Translations under genes and position numbers: made by a program | Part shown: in pieces, positions 1 through 7,769 of the stretch | Numbering within the stretch: the first letter of the stretch is position 1 | Layout: each line of letters opens with the position of its first letter | Assembly: GCA_934322085.1 (NCBI GenBank) | Contig: CAKRGF010000028.1 | Span: 1-36,935 of the forward strand | Reading direction: 5' to 3' | From: an uncultured Eubacterium sp. | GTDB taxonomy: Bacteria > Bacillota > Clostridia > Lachnospirales > Lachnospiraceae | Length of the DNA: 36,935 bases | The notes under the pieces: model-generated | What the model saw: the letters and a program-made list of their open reading frames with translations, nothing else | Database searches by the model: none | What the model was told of the DNA's origin: nothing

Positions 1-77
1 AACAGCACACGCTATTCGCTCCGCCAAACAGCACACGCTATTCGCTCCGCCAAACAGCACACGCTATTCGCTCCGCC
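1..77. repeat. Tandem array of a 26-bp unit, three copies, open to the left
   Basis: A 26-bp unit beginning AACAGCACACGCTATTCGCT repeats at 1, 27 and 53. The first two copies are identical and the third lacks only its last base before the sequence diverges into a related GC-rich stretch (TCCGGCTCCGCTC). The array starts at the first base, so more copies may lie outside. No convincing gene overlaps it; an open frame across it on the minus strand has no ribosome binding site and is repeat-derived. Confidence 0.85.
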
Positions 78-110
78 TCCGGCTCCGCTCATAGAGGCTG
101 TCGCCTCATA

Positions 111-172
111 CAAAAAGAGATGCGCCATGGCATTTGCAAGCGAGCTTGCATGCCATGGCGCATCTCTTTTTG
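111..172 (-). terminator. Very long palindromic hairpin, probable terminator of the CobW operon
   Basis: Arms 111-132 and 151-172 are perfect 22-base inverted repeats that start and end with an A5/T5 run. The interior (135-141 and 144-150) is a second inverted repeat, so nearly the whole 62 bases fold into one stem with a two-base bulge. It lies just past the stop of the minus-strand gene ending at 187 and has a U-run in both orientations, so it could work both ways. Its perfection is more than a terminator needs and recalls a dispersed palindromic repeat. Confidence 0.75.
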
Positions 173-186
173 TGCGTGGCTTGTAG

Positions 187-1140
187 CTAACTAAAGTATA
201 CAACTTCCTCTTGTGGGGGAGTGGTTTTTTCGACTTTGTCAGCCCAAAGCATTGGCACTAATGCTTGTTGTTTACGGCTAAATTCCGGTTTTACTTTTAC
301 CGTTACCATAACCCAGTCATTGGTTGCAAATTTATCAGCCTCTGGATAATGGCAGATAAATCCGATTTTTGCGATATCGTCTGCACAGCAGGTCATGGCC
401 GCACGCGATGGCACAAAGGCATCTTTCGGGAAAGTTCTATTTCTGTATACCTGTCCCTTAAATACAATTGTTTTTCCCTCGTATTTTTCCGGATGCTCAC
501 TAACATCCAGATACCAAAGTCCAAAATCGTCATCTTCTAATACAATTTCTTTTGCAGTGACATCAAACGGTAATTCTTCTTCAATATTACTCTCAACCGA
601 GCCATCCTCTGATTCAAATAAAACCTGGGCACGGCGGTTGATTGCTTTAACATTTCGGCGCATGGATGCCTTATCCATATCGGACGAACAACGGTTAAAA
701 ATAACCAAATCCGACTGCTGAAAATGCGACATAATCAACGATTTCATATTATTGATATAAACAGAAAATGTTTCCGCATTGACTGTTGTAAATGTCTGCA
801 CAACAATCCAATTTTCCGGAATGGTTTCATTGATTAACTTAACCAAATCCCACATACCGTTTACCTCAATAACAATTCGTGCCGGCTTATATTGTTTCAC
901 AAGTTCTTTACACTTATCTTCCGTCAAATCTTCCTCGTCTTCAATCAAAGCCGTATCTACTTTATTATGGCGAAGCAACATTTCATCGACTTCTTTTTCT
1001 CCCTCTTCCGTCATCAGATACAAGGTCCGCAAGCCATCTTCAAAATTTCCTTCTTCCAGTATTTCCTGAAAACATGTCGATTTACCGCTTTCCAAAAAAC
1101 CGGTAAATAAATAGACCGGAATATCCCGATTTCCAAACAT
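187..1140 (-). CDS. CobW-like GTPase fused to a YcgQ/TIGR03943-like domain
   Basis: 317 residues. The N-terminal half is a G3E-family P-loop domain with Walker A GFLESGKST at residues 14-22 and a Walker-B-like strand followed by EVNG. The C-terminal third (roughly 195-315) resembles the soluble domain of YcgQ/TIGR03943 proteins, with a DVSEHPEKYEGK opening, an arginine followed by an MTCCADD motif and a WVMV strand. The CxCC metal motif usual between Walker A and B in COG0523 proteins is absent. The start is ATG at 1140, preceded at 5 nt by GGAGG; the ATG four codons upstream overlaps that site. It lies 15 nt after a second CobW gene, so the two are probably one operon. A role in zinc or other metal handling is inferred; the metal is unknown. 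Confidence 0.8.
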   Translation of the reverse strand: MFGNRDIPVYLFTGFLESGKSTCFQEILEEGNFEDGLRTLYLMTEEGEKEVDEMLLRHNKVDTALIEDEEDLTEDKCKELVKQYKPARIVIEVNGMWDLVKLINETIPENWIVVQTFTTVNAETFSVYINNMKSLIMSHFQQSDLVIFNRCSSDMDKASMRRNVKAINRRAQVLFESEDGSVESNIEEELPFDVTAKEIVLEDDDFGLWYLDVSEHPEKYEGKTIVFKGQVYRNRTFPKDAFVPSRAAMTCCADDIAKIGFICHYPEADKFATNDWVMVTVKVKPEFSRKQQALVPMLWADKVEKTTPPQEEVVYFS

Positions 1141-1155
1141 AGTTTCCTCCATTCC

Positions 1156-2256
1156 TTATCCTAAAAACAATTGCTTAATTTCACTTTCCTTCAGCTCTGC
1201 TCCAATAACACAGATTCGTCCGGTATAATCCGCACTGCCTCGGCGCACTTCGTACTCACCCGGAACCAAATCAAAGTGGAACCATTCACCTTCCGTTGCC
1301 GGTACAATTCCCTTCGCACGAAGGATGTTTCCATAGCCATTATCCTCAGCAGACAATTTTTTCAAAATACCAGTCAATTCTTCCTCGCTGAATTTGTGAG
1401 CACTCTCAATACCCATGCTTGTAAATACATCGTCCGCATGATGGTGATGATGTCCATGCTCATGGTCGTGGTCATGTCCACAACAACACTCGCCATCCTC
1501 GTGATGATGATGTTCATGGTCATGATCGTGATGATCACACTCACCGTGGTCATGGTCATGGTCGCACTCATCGTCCTCATGGTGATGATGGTGGTCATGA
1601 TGATGTCCACACTCCGGACATACATCCTCTTCTTCCATCAATTCTAATTCCAGTGAATTACTCTCCTCAATCGCACCAAGAATCTGTTTTCCATCAATCT
1701 CATCCCATGGTGTCGTAATAATTGTTGCCTTATCATTTTTCTCGCGAATCAAAGCCAACGCAGCATCTAACTTTTCATCCGTAATTTTACCGGTCCGGCT
1801 TAACACAATTGTCTTTGCACTCTCAACCTGGTTGTTGTAAAATTCACCAAAGTTTTTCATGTACATTTTACACTTCGTTGCGTCTGCCACCGTAACATAC
1901 CCATTCATCTGCACATCGTCATGGCTCTCCATTACACCGGAAACAGCCTTAATAACATCCGACAATTTACCAACACCGGATGGCTCAATAATAATGCGGT
2001 CCGGATGATACTTCTCAAGTACCTCTTCCAATGCGGCACCAAAATCACCAACCAATGAACAGCAAATACATCCTGAATTCATTTCCGTTACATTAATGCC
2101 GGCATCTTTCATAAAACCGCCATCAATACCAATCTCACCAAATTCATTTTCAATCAGGACAAGTTTTTCTCCCTGAAAAGCTTCCTTTATCAGTTTTTTT
2201 ATCAATGTTGTCTTACCGGCACCAAGAAAACCGGAAAAAATATCAATTTTTGTCAT
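1156..2256 (-). CDS. CobW/COG0523 GTPase with His-rich insert (metallochaperone)
   Basis: 366 residues. Walker A GFLGAGKTT is at 9-17, the metal-site motif CICC at 63-66, and a Walker B strand ends in IIIEPSG near 88-94. A histidine-rich insert (about 213-273) holds some 28 His, mixed with Asp, Glu and Cys (CPEC, GECCCG), and should bind divalent metal. A CobW_C-type region with an EGEWFHFD strand follows. COG0523 GTPases insert or store zinc, cobalt or nickel; the insert favours Zn, Ni or Co, but the sequence does not say which. AAGGAGG lies 11 nt before the ATG. It is first in a two-gene operon with its own sigma-A-like promoter. Confidence 0.9.
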   Translation of the reverse strand: MTKIDIFSGFLGAGKTTLIKKLIKEAFQGEKLVLIENEFGEIGIDGGFMKDAGINVTEMNSGCICCSLVGDFGAALEEVLEKYHPDRIIIEPSGVGKLSDVIKAVSGVMESHDDVQMNGYVTVADATKCKMYMKNFGEFYNNQVESAKTIVLSRTGKITDEKLDAALALIREKNDKATIITTPWDEIDGKQILGAIEESNSLELELMEEEDVCPECGHHHDHHHHHEDDECDHDHDHGECDHHDHDHEHHHHEDGECCCGHDHDHEHGHHHHHADDVFTSMGIESAHKFSEEELTGILKKLSAEDNGYGNILRAKGIVPATEGEWFHFDLVPGEYEVRRGSADYTGRICVIGAELKESEIKQLFLG

Positions 2257-2299
2257 GGTAATAATAACCTCCTTATTCTTATGTTTCTCTGCTACTAGT

Positions 2300-2327
2300 A
2301 TTATACTCGTTTTTCAAAAAGTTACAA
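2300..2327 (-). promoter_or_regulatory. Sigma-A-type promoter of the CobW operon
   Basis: On the minus strand, TTGTAA (2322-2327), a 16-nt spacer and a perfect TATAAT (2300-2305) lie about 45-70 nt before the CobW start. I could not recognise a Zur or other metal operator with confidence. Confidence 0.65.
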
Positions 2328-2331
2328 GAGG

Positions 2332-2604
2332 TCACTCTTCCCCTGCTCCCGGGCATAACAGTTTCTGCTGTTTCGTCAACCATTCATCCGCCTCTAAAAG
2401 CCCCTCATCCGAAAAATCAAACGCCATCGTCACCGGCTCCTCCTTCGTCTTTTCCAGTATAAACGGACCTTTCCACGCAGTCGCAAGAAGTTTCTTTTCC
2501 TCCTCATCGCCGTCTTTCGAAATTCTGAAATTCATCCCCCGGTAACTGCCTTTAAAAACACTTTTTTTATAATAATCAATGGAATATAATGTAATTCCTT
2601 CCAT
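2332..2604 (-). CDS. Small hypothetical protein
   Basis: 90 residues, no signal peptide or membrane segment, acidic (DGDEEEKK, EKTKEE), with a plausible mixed alpha/beta fold. I do not recognise a family. It is very likely real: GAGGAGG stands 7 nt before the ATG, and a TATAAT at 2637-2642 lies upstream on the same strand. It ends beside the CobW promoter, whose -35 is 5 nt past its stop codon, so it may also feed transcription into the CobW operon. Confidence 0.7.
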   Translation of the reverse strand: MEGITLYSIDYYKKSVFKGSYRGMNFRISKDGDEEEKKLLATAWKGPFILEKTKEEPVTMAFDFSDEGLLEADEWLTKQQKLLCPGAGEE

Positions 2605-2636
2605 ACAAATCCTCCTCTGTAAAAATTCTTTTTCTT

Positions 2637-2689
2637 ATTATATCACAAAAAACTCTTGAAAAATACCAAAAAACATGGTTTACTATAAT
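2637..2689. promoter_or_regulatory. Divergent -10 elements between the small gene and lysC
   Basis: TATAAT occurs on minus at 2637-2642, facing the 90-residue gene, and on plus at 2684-2689, facing lysC. Neither has a good -35 at 16-18 nt. The two transcripts start within about 50 bases of each other. Confidence 0.4.
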
Positions 2690-2739
2690 CGTGTGTCTGT
2701 AAATCTTTGACACAAAAAAAATATATGGAGAGATGTTTC

Positions 2740-4059
2740 ATGAAAAAAGTAGTTAAGTTTGGTGGAAGTTCCCTTGCCAGCGCAGAACAGTTTATGAAAG
2801 TTGGCGCTATTATTCGTGCAGACGAATCCCGCCGTTATGTAGTCCCTTCCGCACCGGGAAAACGTTTTTCCGATGACACGAAGGTAACGGATATGCTGTA
2901 CCACTGCTATGAACTGGCAGAACAGAGCAAGGCATTCAACAAGCAGTTAAATCAAATCAAAGACCGCTATAACGAAATTATTAATGGTTTGAAACTCGAT
3001 TTTTCTTTAGATGAAGATTTTGAAATCATTAAAAAACAGTTTGTAGCAAAAGCAGGTTCTATGTATGCTGCTTCCCGTGGCGAATATTTAAATGGAAAAA
3101 TCATGGCAAAATACCTCGGCTATGAATTTGTCGATGCTGCGAATGTAATCCGTTTTAACAAAGACGGGTCTTTTGATTCCGAAACCACCAACGAGCTTCT
3201 TGCGACTTATTTAGATAAAATTGAACGCGCTGTCATTCCGGGATTTTACGGTGCCATGAAAAATGGTACAGTCGTTACTTTCTCCCGCGGCGGTTCCGAT
3301 ATCACTGGTTCTTTGGTTGCCAAAGCAATCAATGCGAATTTGTATGAGAACTGGACAGACGTTTCCGGCTGCTTAGTTACCGACCCACGTATCGTAAAAA
3401 ATCCGGAAGTCATTCATACCATTACTTATATGGAATTACGAGAACTTGCTTACATGGGTGCTTCCGTACTCCACGAAGATGCAATCTTCCCGGTACGAAA
3501 AGCCGGTATTCCAATTAACATCCGAAATACAAACCGTCCGGAAGACGATGGAACGATGATTGTAGAAAGCACCTGCCGGATTCCTGCTTATACCATCACC
3601 GGTATTGCCGGAAAAAAAGGCTTTGTAGCCGTTAATATTGAAAAAGATATGATGAACTCCGAAATCGGTTTTGGACGCAAAGTCCTCAGTGCTTTTGAAG
3701 ACAATGGTATCTCTTTTGAGCATATGCCATCCGGTATTGATACTATGACTATTTTTGTTCATCAGGACGAATTTCAGGAAAAAGAACAAGAAGTCATTGC
3801 CGACATCAACCGTTTAGCAAAACCGGATACCATTCATATGGAATCGGACTTAGCTTTGATTGCTGTCGTAGGACGCGGCATGAAGAGTACACGTGGTACT
3901 GCCGGCCGTTTATTCTCCGCTCTTGCTCATGCGCATATCAATGTAAAAATGATTGACCAGGGTTCGAGTGAGTTAAATATTATCATCGGTGTAAATAATG
4001 AAGATTTTGAAGATGCAATTCGCGCTATCTATGATATTTTCGTAGTTGCAAGATTATAA
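2740..4059 (+). CDS. lysC: Aspartate kinase
   Basis: 439 residues, the size of a monofunctional aspartokinase. It phosphorylates aspartate, the first step to lysine, threonine and methionine. The N-terminal kinase motif KFGGSSLAS starts near residue 5; RGGSDITGSL and the TDPR loop follow in the amino-acid-kinase domain, then two C-terminal ACT domains (from about 300) that normally bind feedback amino acids. The ATG at 2740 has GGAGAG 7 nt upstream; an earlier in-frame codon at 2707 has no such site. The gene stands alone and convergent to fabV, with an IS element immediately downstream. Which amino acid inhibits it cannot be told from sequence. Confidence 0.95.
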   Translation: MKKVVKFGGSSLASAEQFMKVGAIIRADESRRYVVPSAPGKRFSDDTKVTDMLYHCYELAEQSKAFNKQLNQIKDRYNEIINGLKLDFSLDEDFEIIKKQFVAKAGSMYAASRGEYLNGKIMAKYLGYEFVDAANVIRFNKDGSFDSETTNELLATYLDKIERAVIPGFYGAMKNGTVVTFSRGGSDITGSLVAKAINANLYENWTDVSGCLVTDPRIVKNPEVIHTITYMELRELAYMGASVLHEDAIFPVRKAGIPINIRNTNRPEDDGTMIVESTCRIPAYTITGIAGKKGFVAVNIEKDMMNSEIGFGRKVLSAFEDNGISFEHMPSGIDTMTIFVHQDEFQEKEQEVIADINRLAKPDTIHMESDLALIAVVGRGMKSTRGTAGRLFSALAHAHINVKMIDQGSSELNIIIGVNNEDFEDAIRAIYDIFVVARL

Positions 4060-4132
4060 TTGCAAATTGAAAGAGGCTGTCATTTTGAACTGCTTCCCGT
4101 CAAGTAGACAATTGAAAAAATATAAATTTTTC

Positions 4133-4163
4133 CTGCCAGTAGAGTGAACTACTGGCAGTTTTT
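4133..4163 (+). terminator. Intrinsic terminator just inside the IS left end
   Basis: CTGCCAGTA (4133-4141), an 8-nt loop, then TACTGGCAG (4150-4158) and TTTTT. On plus it stops transcription arriving from lysC, protecting the element and ending the lysC message. The T-run overlaps the transposase stop codon on the other strand. Confidence 0.85.
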
Positions 4164-5097
4164 ATGCAGCTTGTAAGTAAAGTGTGTGTTTTTCCATAGG
4201 AGTTAAAACTCCAAGATTTCTTTGCAATCGTTTATTGTTGTAGTAATCTATATAATCCTCAATCATTTTTATGAGTGTTTCTTTATCAGTGAATCGTTTT
4301 CCATAGTAACGTTCTCTCTTTAAAATTCCCCAAAAACCTTCCATCGGTCCATTATCGATGCACCTGGCTACTCTTGACATGCTCTGCACCATACCTGCCG
4401 CCTCGATTTTCGCGTGGAATGCCCTGTTAGTATATTGGAATCCCCTGTCGCTATGAAACAATGGATGTGCATCAGGGTTTTTTGTCACCGCATCCTCAAA
4501 GTTGCTAAATACAAGATGATTGTTGTTCGAATCCCCAATCGTGTAAGCTACAATTCTTCGGTCATATAAATCCAAAATTGCACTTAAATAGACCTTACGT
4601 TTCTCAATCCCGATATAATAATGGAACTCTGTTACATCTGTGAGCCATTTTTCATTTGGTGCATCAGCAGTAAACTCCCGGTTAAGTATATTTTCTGCTA
4701 TATATTGGGAATTTGAAGCCTGTCTCGTGCATCCATTATTGGAGTACTTGATAGTTGATTTAATATTAAGTTTGCGACAAATACGTAACACACGTTTGTC
4801 ATTAACATCAATGTTATGATAACGTTCCAATTCATCTCTGATTCTGCGATATCCTTTGTCCGGCGATTCCGTATGAATCTTTTCTATTTCATCTGCAATT
4901 CGTTTGTTTTTTCGTTCGTTTTCTGGAATTTCTCTATGTAACCATTTATAGTAAGCTGCTCTAGAAACTCTACCGAGTTTGCAAAGGTCAGTGATGGGAT
5001 AATTATGTTCTTCGTGTTCGTCTTTGATTGCCTGATATACATATTCATGACGGACCAGGCTTAGCCCCGCCTCCTTTCTATCTCTTCGAGTTTTTTT
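4162..5097 (-). CDS. IS3-family transposase OrfB (DDE integrase domain)
   Basis: About 311 residues when read from the slippery site at 5091-5097. The frame has no good ATG of its own near the OrfA end, so it is expected as an OrfAB fusion. An HTH_21-like N-terminus (YYKWLHR, then DKGYRRIRDEL) precedes an rve catalytic core with D in LTDVTEF, D in HSDRGFQY and E in NGPMEGFWG. The tail has the usual YNNKRLQ and LTPMEKH. All three acidic residues are present. A TTG-initiated start at 4830 would remove the N-terminal third and is unlikely. Confidence 0.88.
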   Translation of the reverse strand, partial: KKTRRDRKEAGLSLVRHEYVYQAIKDEHEEHNYPITDLCKLGRVSRAAYYKWLHREIPENERKNKRIADEIEKIHTESPDKGYRRIRDELERYHNIDVNDKRVLRICRKLNIKSTIKYSNNGCTRQASNSQYIAENILNREFTADAPNEKWLTDVTEFHYYIGIEKRKVYLSAILDLYDRRIVAYTIGDSNNNHLVFSNFEDAVTKNPDAHPLFHSDRGFQYTNRAFHAKIEAAGMVQSMSRVARCIDNGPMEGFWGILKRERYYGKRFTDKETLIKMIEDYIDYYNNKRLQRNLGVLTPMEKHTLYLQAA

Positions 5098-5738
5098 AGG
5101 AAAGAAGCCTCCATTTCAGCACGTTCTTTCTCTGCTCTTAAAATTTTAACTTCGGCACGCAAACTTTCTAATTCATTCATCTCGTCAGGATTTTTCCGTT
5201 TTCCACGTTTATCTCTTAAAGCTTCCACTCCGCCAGATTCATATTTAATAGTGTAACTACGTGCCTGTTGATAAGATACCCGATGGTTCTCTGCTGTTTC
5301 AGCATAATTATGGTTATGTGCGATGCAATATTGTACTATTTCAACCCGTTCTTCAAATGTGGTTTTTCTTCCTTTGGTCATGATAATACTTCCTCCTGTT
5401 CCAGAAGATTTTAACTCTTCATGACCATTATACTTCTTTATCCACTTTTGTAACTTACTTTTTGAACGAATACCATATTTTTTACAGATATCTGTTTGTG
5501 ATCCTTTTCCAGACAGATAGTCTAGAACTGCCTTCCTTTTTAATTCAGCAGAATAATGCTTATAACTTTTCATCAAGAATGCATCTTCTCCCATACTTTC
5601 ATAATTAGTAATCCATTGTTGAATGGAAGCTTGAGATATACTAAACTCATTTGCAAGTATTCGTTGGCTTGTCAGACCGTTCAAGTATCTTTTTACAGCA
5701 TTTATCTTATCTTGTGCAGATATATTTCTTTTAGACAT
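5061..5738 (-). CDS. IS3-family OrfA with duplicated helix-turn-helix
   Basis: 225 residues, longer than many IS3 OrfA proteins. It has two HTH_28/InsE-like units (near 10-45 and 60-100), then a third related segment after about residue 118 (KGRKTTFEERVEIVQYC), followed by a C-terminal coiled coil (ELESLRAEVKILRAEKERAE) of the leucine-zipper kind that lets OrfA and OrfAB dimerise. It ends in EERRRG-like basic residues (IERRRG), shortly after the A7 frameshift run. The ATG at 5738 is well placed just inside the right terminal repeat. Its role is binding of the element ends. Confidence 0.88.
   Translation of the reverse strand: MSKRNISAQDKINAVKRYLNGLTSQRILANEFSISQASIQQWITNYESMGEDAFLMKSYKHYSAELKRKAVLDYLSGKGSQTDICKKYGIRSKSKLQKWIKKYNGHEELKSSGTGGSIIMTKGRKTTFEERVEIVQYCIAHNHNYAETAENHRVSYQQARSYTIKYESGGVEALRDKRGKRKNPDEMNELESLRAEVKILRAEKERAEMEASFLKKLEEIERRRG
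5091..5097 (-). other. A7 programmed -1 frameshift site
   Basis: On minus, CTA AAA AAA in the OrfA frame becomes AAA AAA ACT after a one-base backward slip. OrfB is open from there with no stop until 4162. OrfA alone ends 30 nt later. A GGAGG follows the slippery run and may pause ribosomes or allow separate initiation of OrfB. Confidence 0.8.
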
Positions 5739-5837
5739 AAAATATGCTCCCTCCTAAGTAACAAGTTTAATTATTTCACTTGTCTACCTAGAAGGGAGCA
5801 TATCATTTTGGCAGCCCCTTTTTTATTCCTGTCATTT

Positions 5838-6992
5838 TTAAATTTCTACATCAGCACTATAATCCACATTGTCATAATGGAAACCAAACATGTGATAAAA
5901 ATCTTCCCAGTAACCTTCAATGTCGCCAAGTTCGCCAATGTTTTCTGTCGTAACTAAGCCCCAGAGCTTTGTTATTTCATTCTGGACTTTATCTTCCATT
6001 TCCCAGTCATCAAGACGGATATAGCCTTCTGCATCCGTTTCCTTTGCAGGCAGTTTATCGATAAACAAACGGTTCATCTGCTCAATGCATCCCTCATGCA
6101 GTCCTTCTTTCTTCATAATCTTATAAAGAAGAGAAATGTAAAGCGGTACAATTGGAATTGCCGCACTACTCTGGGTAACCAGCGCTTTATTTACTGAGAT
6201 GTAAGCCTTCAAGCCTTTCGCCTCAAACTCTTTTGTGAGTTTTTTCGATGTCTCAAAAAGATGTTTCTTTGCCTGACCAATACTGCCTTCTTTGTAAATC
6301 GCATGAGTCAGTTCCGGTCCGATATAAGAATATGCTAGCGTAACCGCATTGTCACTCAAGACATCTGCATCCACAAGTGCCTGAATCCATACTTCCCAGT
6401 CTTCACCGCCCATAACTTTAACCGTATTTTCAATTTCTTCTTCGTTGGCAACTGGTACTGTCACGTCTTTAATTTCATTGTTTCGCAAATCAATCGTTTT
6501 ATTTGTCAGTTCTTTTCCTACCGTTTTCAATACGGAGGATACTGTCGTTCCATCCGGCATCGTTCTTCTTGGAGCTGCCATACTGTAAACAACCATATCA
6601 ACTTTTCCAAAATCTTTGCGAATCGTCTCTATTACCTGATTTTTCATTTCTTCCGAAAAACCGTCACCATTAAATGACTTTGCATAATAGCCGTCTTCTT
6701 TGGCAAACTCTTCAAATGCCTTTGTGTTATACCAGCCGGCTGTTGCAGTTCTTCTTCCATTCGACTCTCTCTCAAAAGCCACACCAATTGTATCTGCCCC
6801 GTAACCATATGTTACTGCGATACGACTTGCCAGACCATAACCGGTTGAAGAGCCAATTACCAATACTTTTTTCGGTCCTTCCACCATGCCTTTTTCTTTA
6901 CAATAAGCAATCTGTCTTCTCACACTCTCTTTGCAGCCAGCCGGATGCGCTGTCGTGCAGATAAATCCTTTTACTTTTGGTTCTACTATCAT
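5838..6992 (-). CDS. fabV: Trans-2-enoyl-CoA reductase (NADH), FabV/TER family
   Basis: 384 residues. It reduces trans-2-enoyl-CoA or -ACP with NADH, in fatty acid synthesis or reductive butyrate-type fermentation. The short-chain-dehydrogenase-like nucleotide motif is VIGSSTGYG, followed by YSMAAPRR in the Rossmann core, and the family Y-x8-K active site is IYKEGSIGQAKKH. The conserved opening MIVEPKVKGFICTTAHP starts at ATG 6992, with GGAGG 5 nt upstream; the upstream TTG codon extends past that site. The stop lies about 19 nt from the IS end, and no terminator remains between them. Confidence 0.93.
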   Translation of the reverse strand: MIVEPKVKGFICTTAHPAGCKESVRRQIAYCKEKGMVEGPKKVLVIGSSTGYGLASRIAVTYGYGADTIGVAFERESNGRRTATAGWYNTKAFEEFAKEDGYYAKSFNGDGFSEEMKNQVIETIRKDFGKVDMVVYSMAAPRRTMPDGTTVSSVLKTVGKELTNKTIDLRNNEIKDVTVPVANEEEIENTVKVMGGEDWEVWIQALVDADVLSDNAVTLAYSYIGPELTHAIYKEGSIGQAKKHLFETSKKLTKEFEAKGLKAYISVNKALVTQSSAAIPIVPLYISLLYKIMKKEGLHEGCIEQMNRLFIDKLPAKETDAEGYIRLDDWEMEDKVQNEITKLWGLVTTENIGELGDIEGYWEDFYHMFGFHYDNVDYSADVEI

Positions 6993-7070
6993 CTCATCCT
7001 CCAAATTCTTTTGCATCAATCAAAAATACTAATCAACTCGCATCCCCCATTCACAGGGGAACACTTTATG

Positions 7071-7751
7071 CTATAGTATAACATAAAACAAAATCATAAA
7101 AAAGTGCAAAATACTTCCCGCCACTACGAACAAGTGGAAAATGGAATGCACATATTTTTTCTTTTTACCAATACCATACAAAATCGCACCAATCGTGTAA
7201 GCAACACCGCCGGCAAACAAAAAGACAGTTCCACCGGTACCAAGACACTGCACCGTCGGTTTGATAAAGAAAATAATACACCATCCCATCGCAAGATAGC
7301 ATATCATTGACAAAATCTGATATTTTTTCAAATCAATTGCCGTCAAAGTTGCTGCGATGAAACAGCACACCCACACAATACCAAAAATCACAAATGCCTG
7401 TACCGGGTACTGTGGTCTCAACGCCGTCAAAGTAACCGGCGTATAGGTTCCTGCGATTAGAAAATAAATTGTACAGTGGTCAATAACCTGAAACACCTTT
7501 TTAGGCATTTCCGGTTTCAAACCATGATAAATACTCGACATCGTATAAAGCACGACCATTGTGGAGCCATAAATAGCCGCTCCTACAACACCCCATGCAT
7601 CTGTGTGTATTACTGCGAAAATCACACAGAGTACCAGTGCCGCAATTGCCAGCGCACCACCAGCAATATGCGAAACCATATTAAAAATTTCTTCTCCTTT
7701 TGTATAAGATGGAAGAACACGGTCTTCCAAATGTGTTCTAACTTTTTTCAT
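7071..7751 (-). CDS. Hemolysin III / PAQR-family membrane protein
   Basis: 226 residues with about seven transmembrane helices. The PAQR metal-site signatures are present: SSIYH early, DHCTIYFLIAGTYTP in the middle, and HSIFHLFVVAGSILHF near the C-terminus, giving Ser/His/Asp ligands for a probable metal-dependent hydrolase site. Bacterial members (YqfA, YplQ, TrhA) are linked to membrane lipid homeostasis; the haemolysin name is historical. GGAGG is 7 nt before the ATG. It begins 18 nt after the giant surface-protein gene with no hairpin between, so the two may be cotranscribed. Confidence 0.9.
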   Translation of the reverse strand: MKKVRTHLEDRVLPSYTKGEEIFNMVSHIAGGALAIAALVLCVIFAVIHTDAWGVVGAAIYGSTMVVLYTMSSIYHGLKPEMPKKVFQVIDHCTIYFLIAGTYTPVTLTALRPQYPVQAFVIFGIVWVCCFIAATLTAIDLKKYQILSMICYLAMGWCIIFFIKPTVQCLGTGGTVFLFAGGVAYTIGAILYGIGKKKKYVHSIFHLFVVAGSILHFFMILFYVIL

Positions 7752-7769
7752 GCTAAAACCTCCGATGAA

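Larger units (their letters stand above)
4072..5819 (-). mobile_element. Complete IS3-family insertion sequence (IS150-like)
   Basis: About 1748 bp. The ends are imperfect inverted repeats: left (from 4073) begins GAGGCTGTCATTTTGAACTG and right (inward from 5818) begins GGGGCTGCCAAAATGATATG, and similarity extends to a shared GTAGACAA roughly 35 bases in. It holds two overlapping minus-strand frames, orfA and orfB, joined by an A7 slippery run. The DDE residues are intact, so it may be active. I see no clear target-site duplication: the flanks are A-rich on the left and T-rich on the right. It landed between the convergent stops of lysC and fabV, where terminators would be expected. Confidence 0.9.

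Noticed and set aside
1..77. CRISPR array
   Set aside because: The repeats are directly adjacent with no unique spacers, and no cas gene is present.
12..203. 63-residue minus-strand frame over the repeat array and palindrome
   Set aside because: Built from the tandem repeat and hairpin, no ribosome binding site, overlaps the end of a real gene.
1171..1647. Long plus-strand frame opposite the His-rich CobW gene
   Set aside because: Low-complexity Met/Val protein that mirrors the His/Asp codons of the real gene.
4530..4830. Separate TTG-started transposase at 4830
   Set aside because: The frame is open well upstream and contains the normal OrfB N-terminus, so the product is made by frameshift from OrfA.
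6993..7070. Terminator between the PAQR gene and fabV
   Set aside because: A CCCC/GGGG stem exists but is short and has no following T-run on the minus strand.
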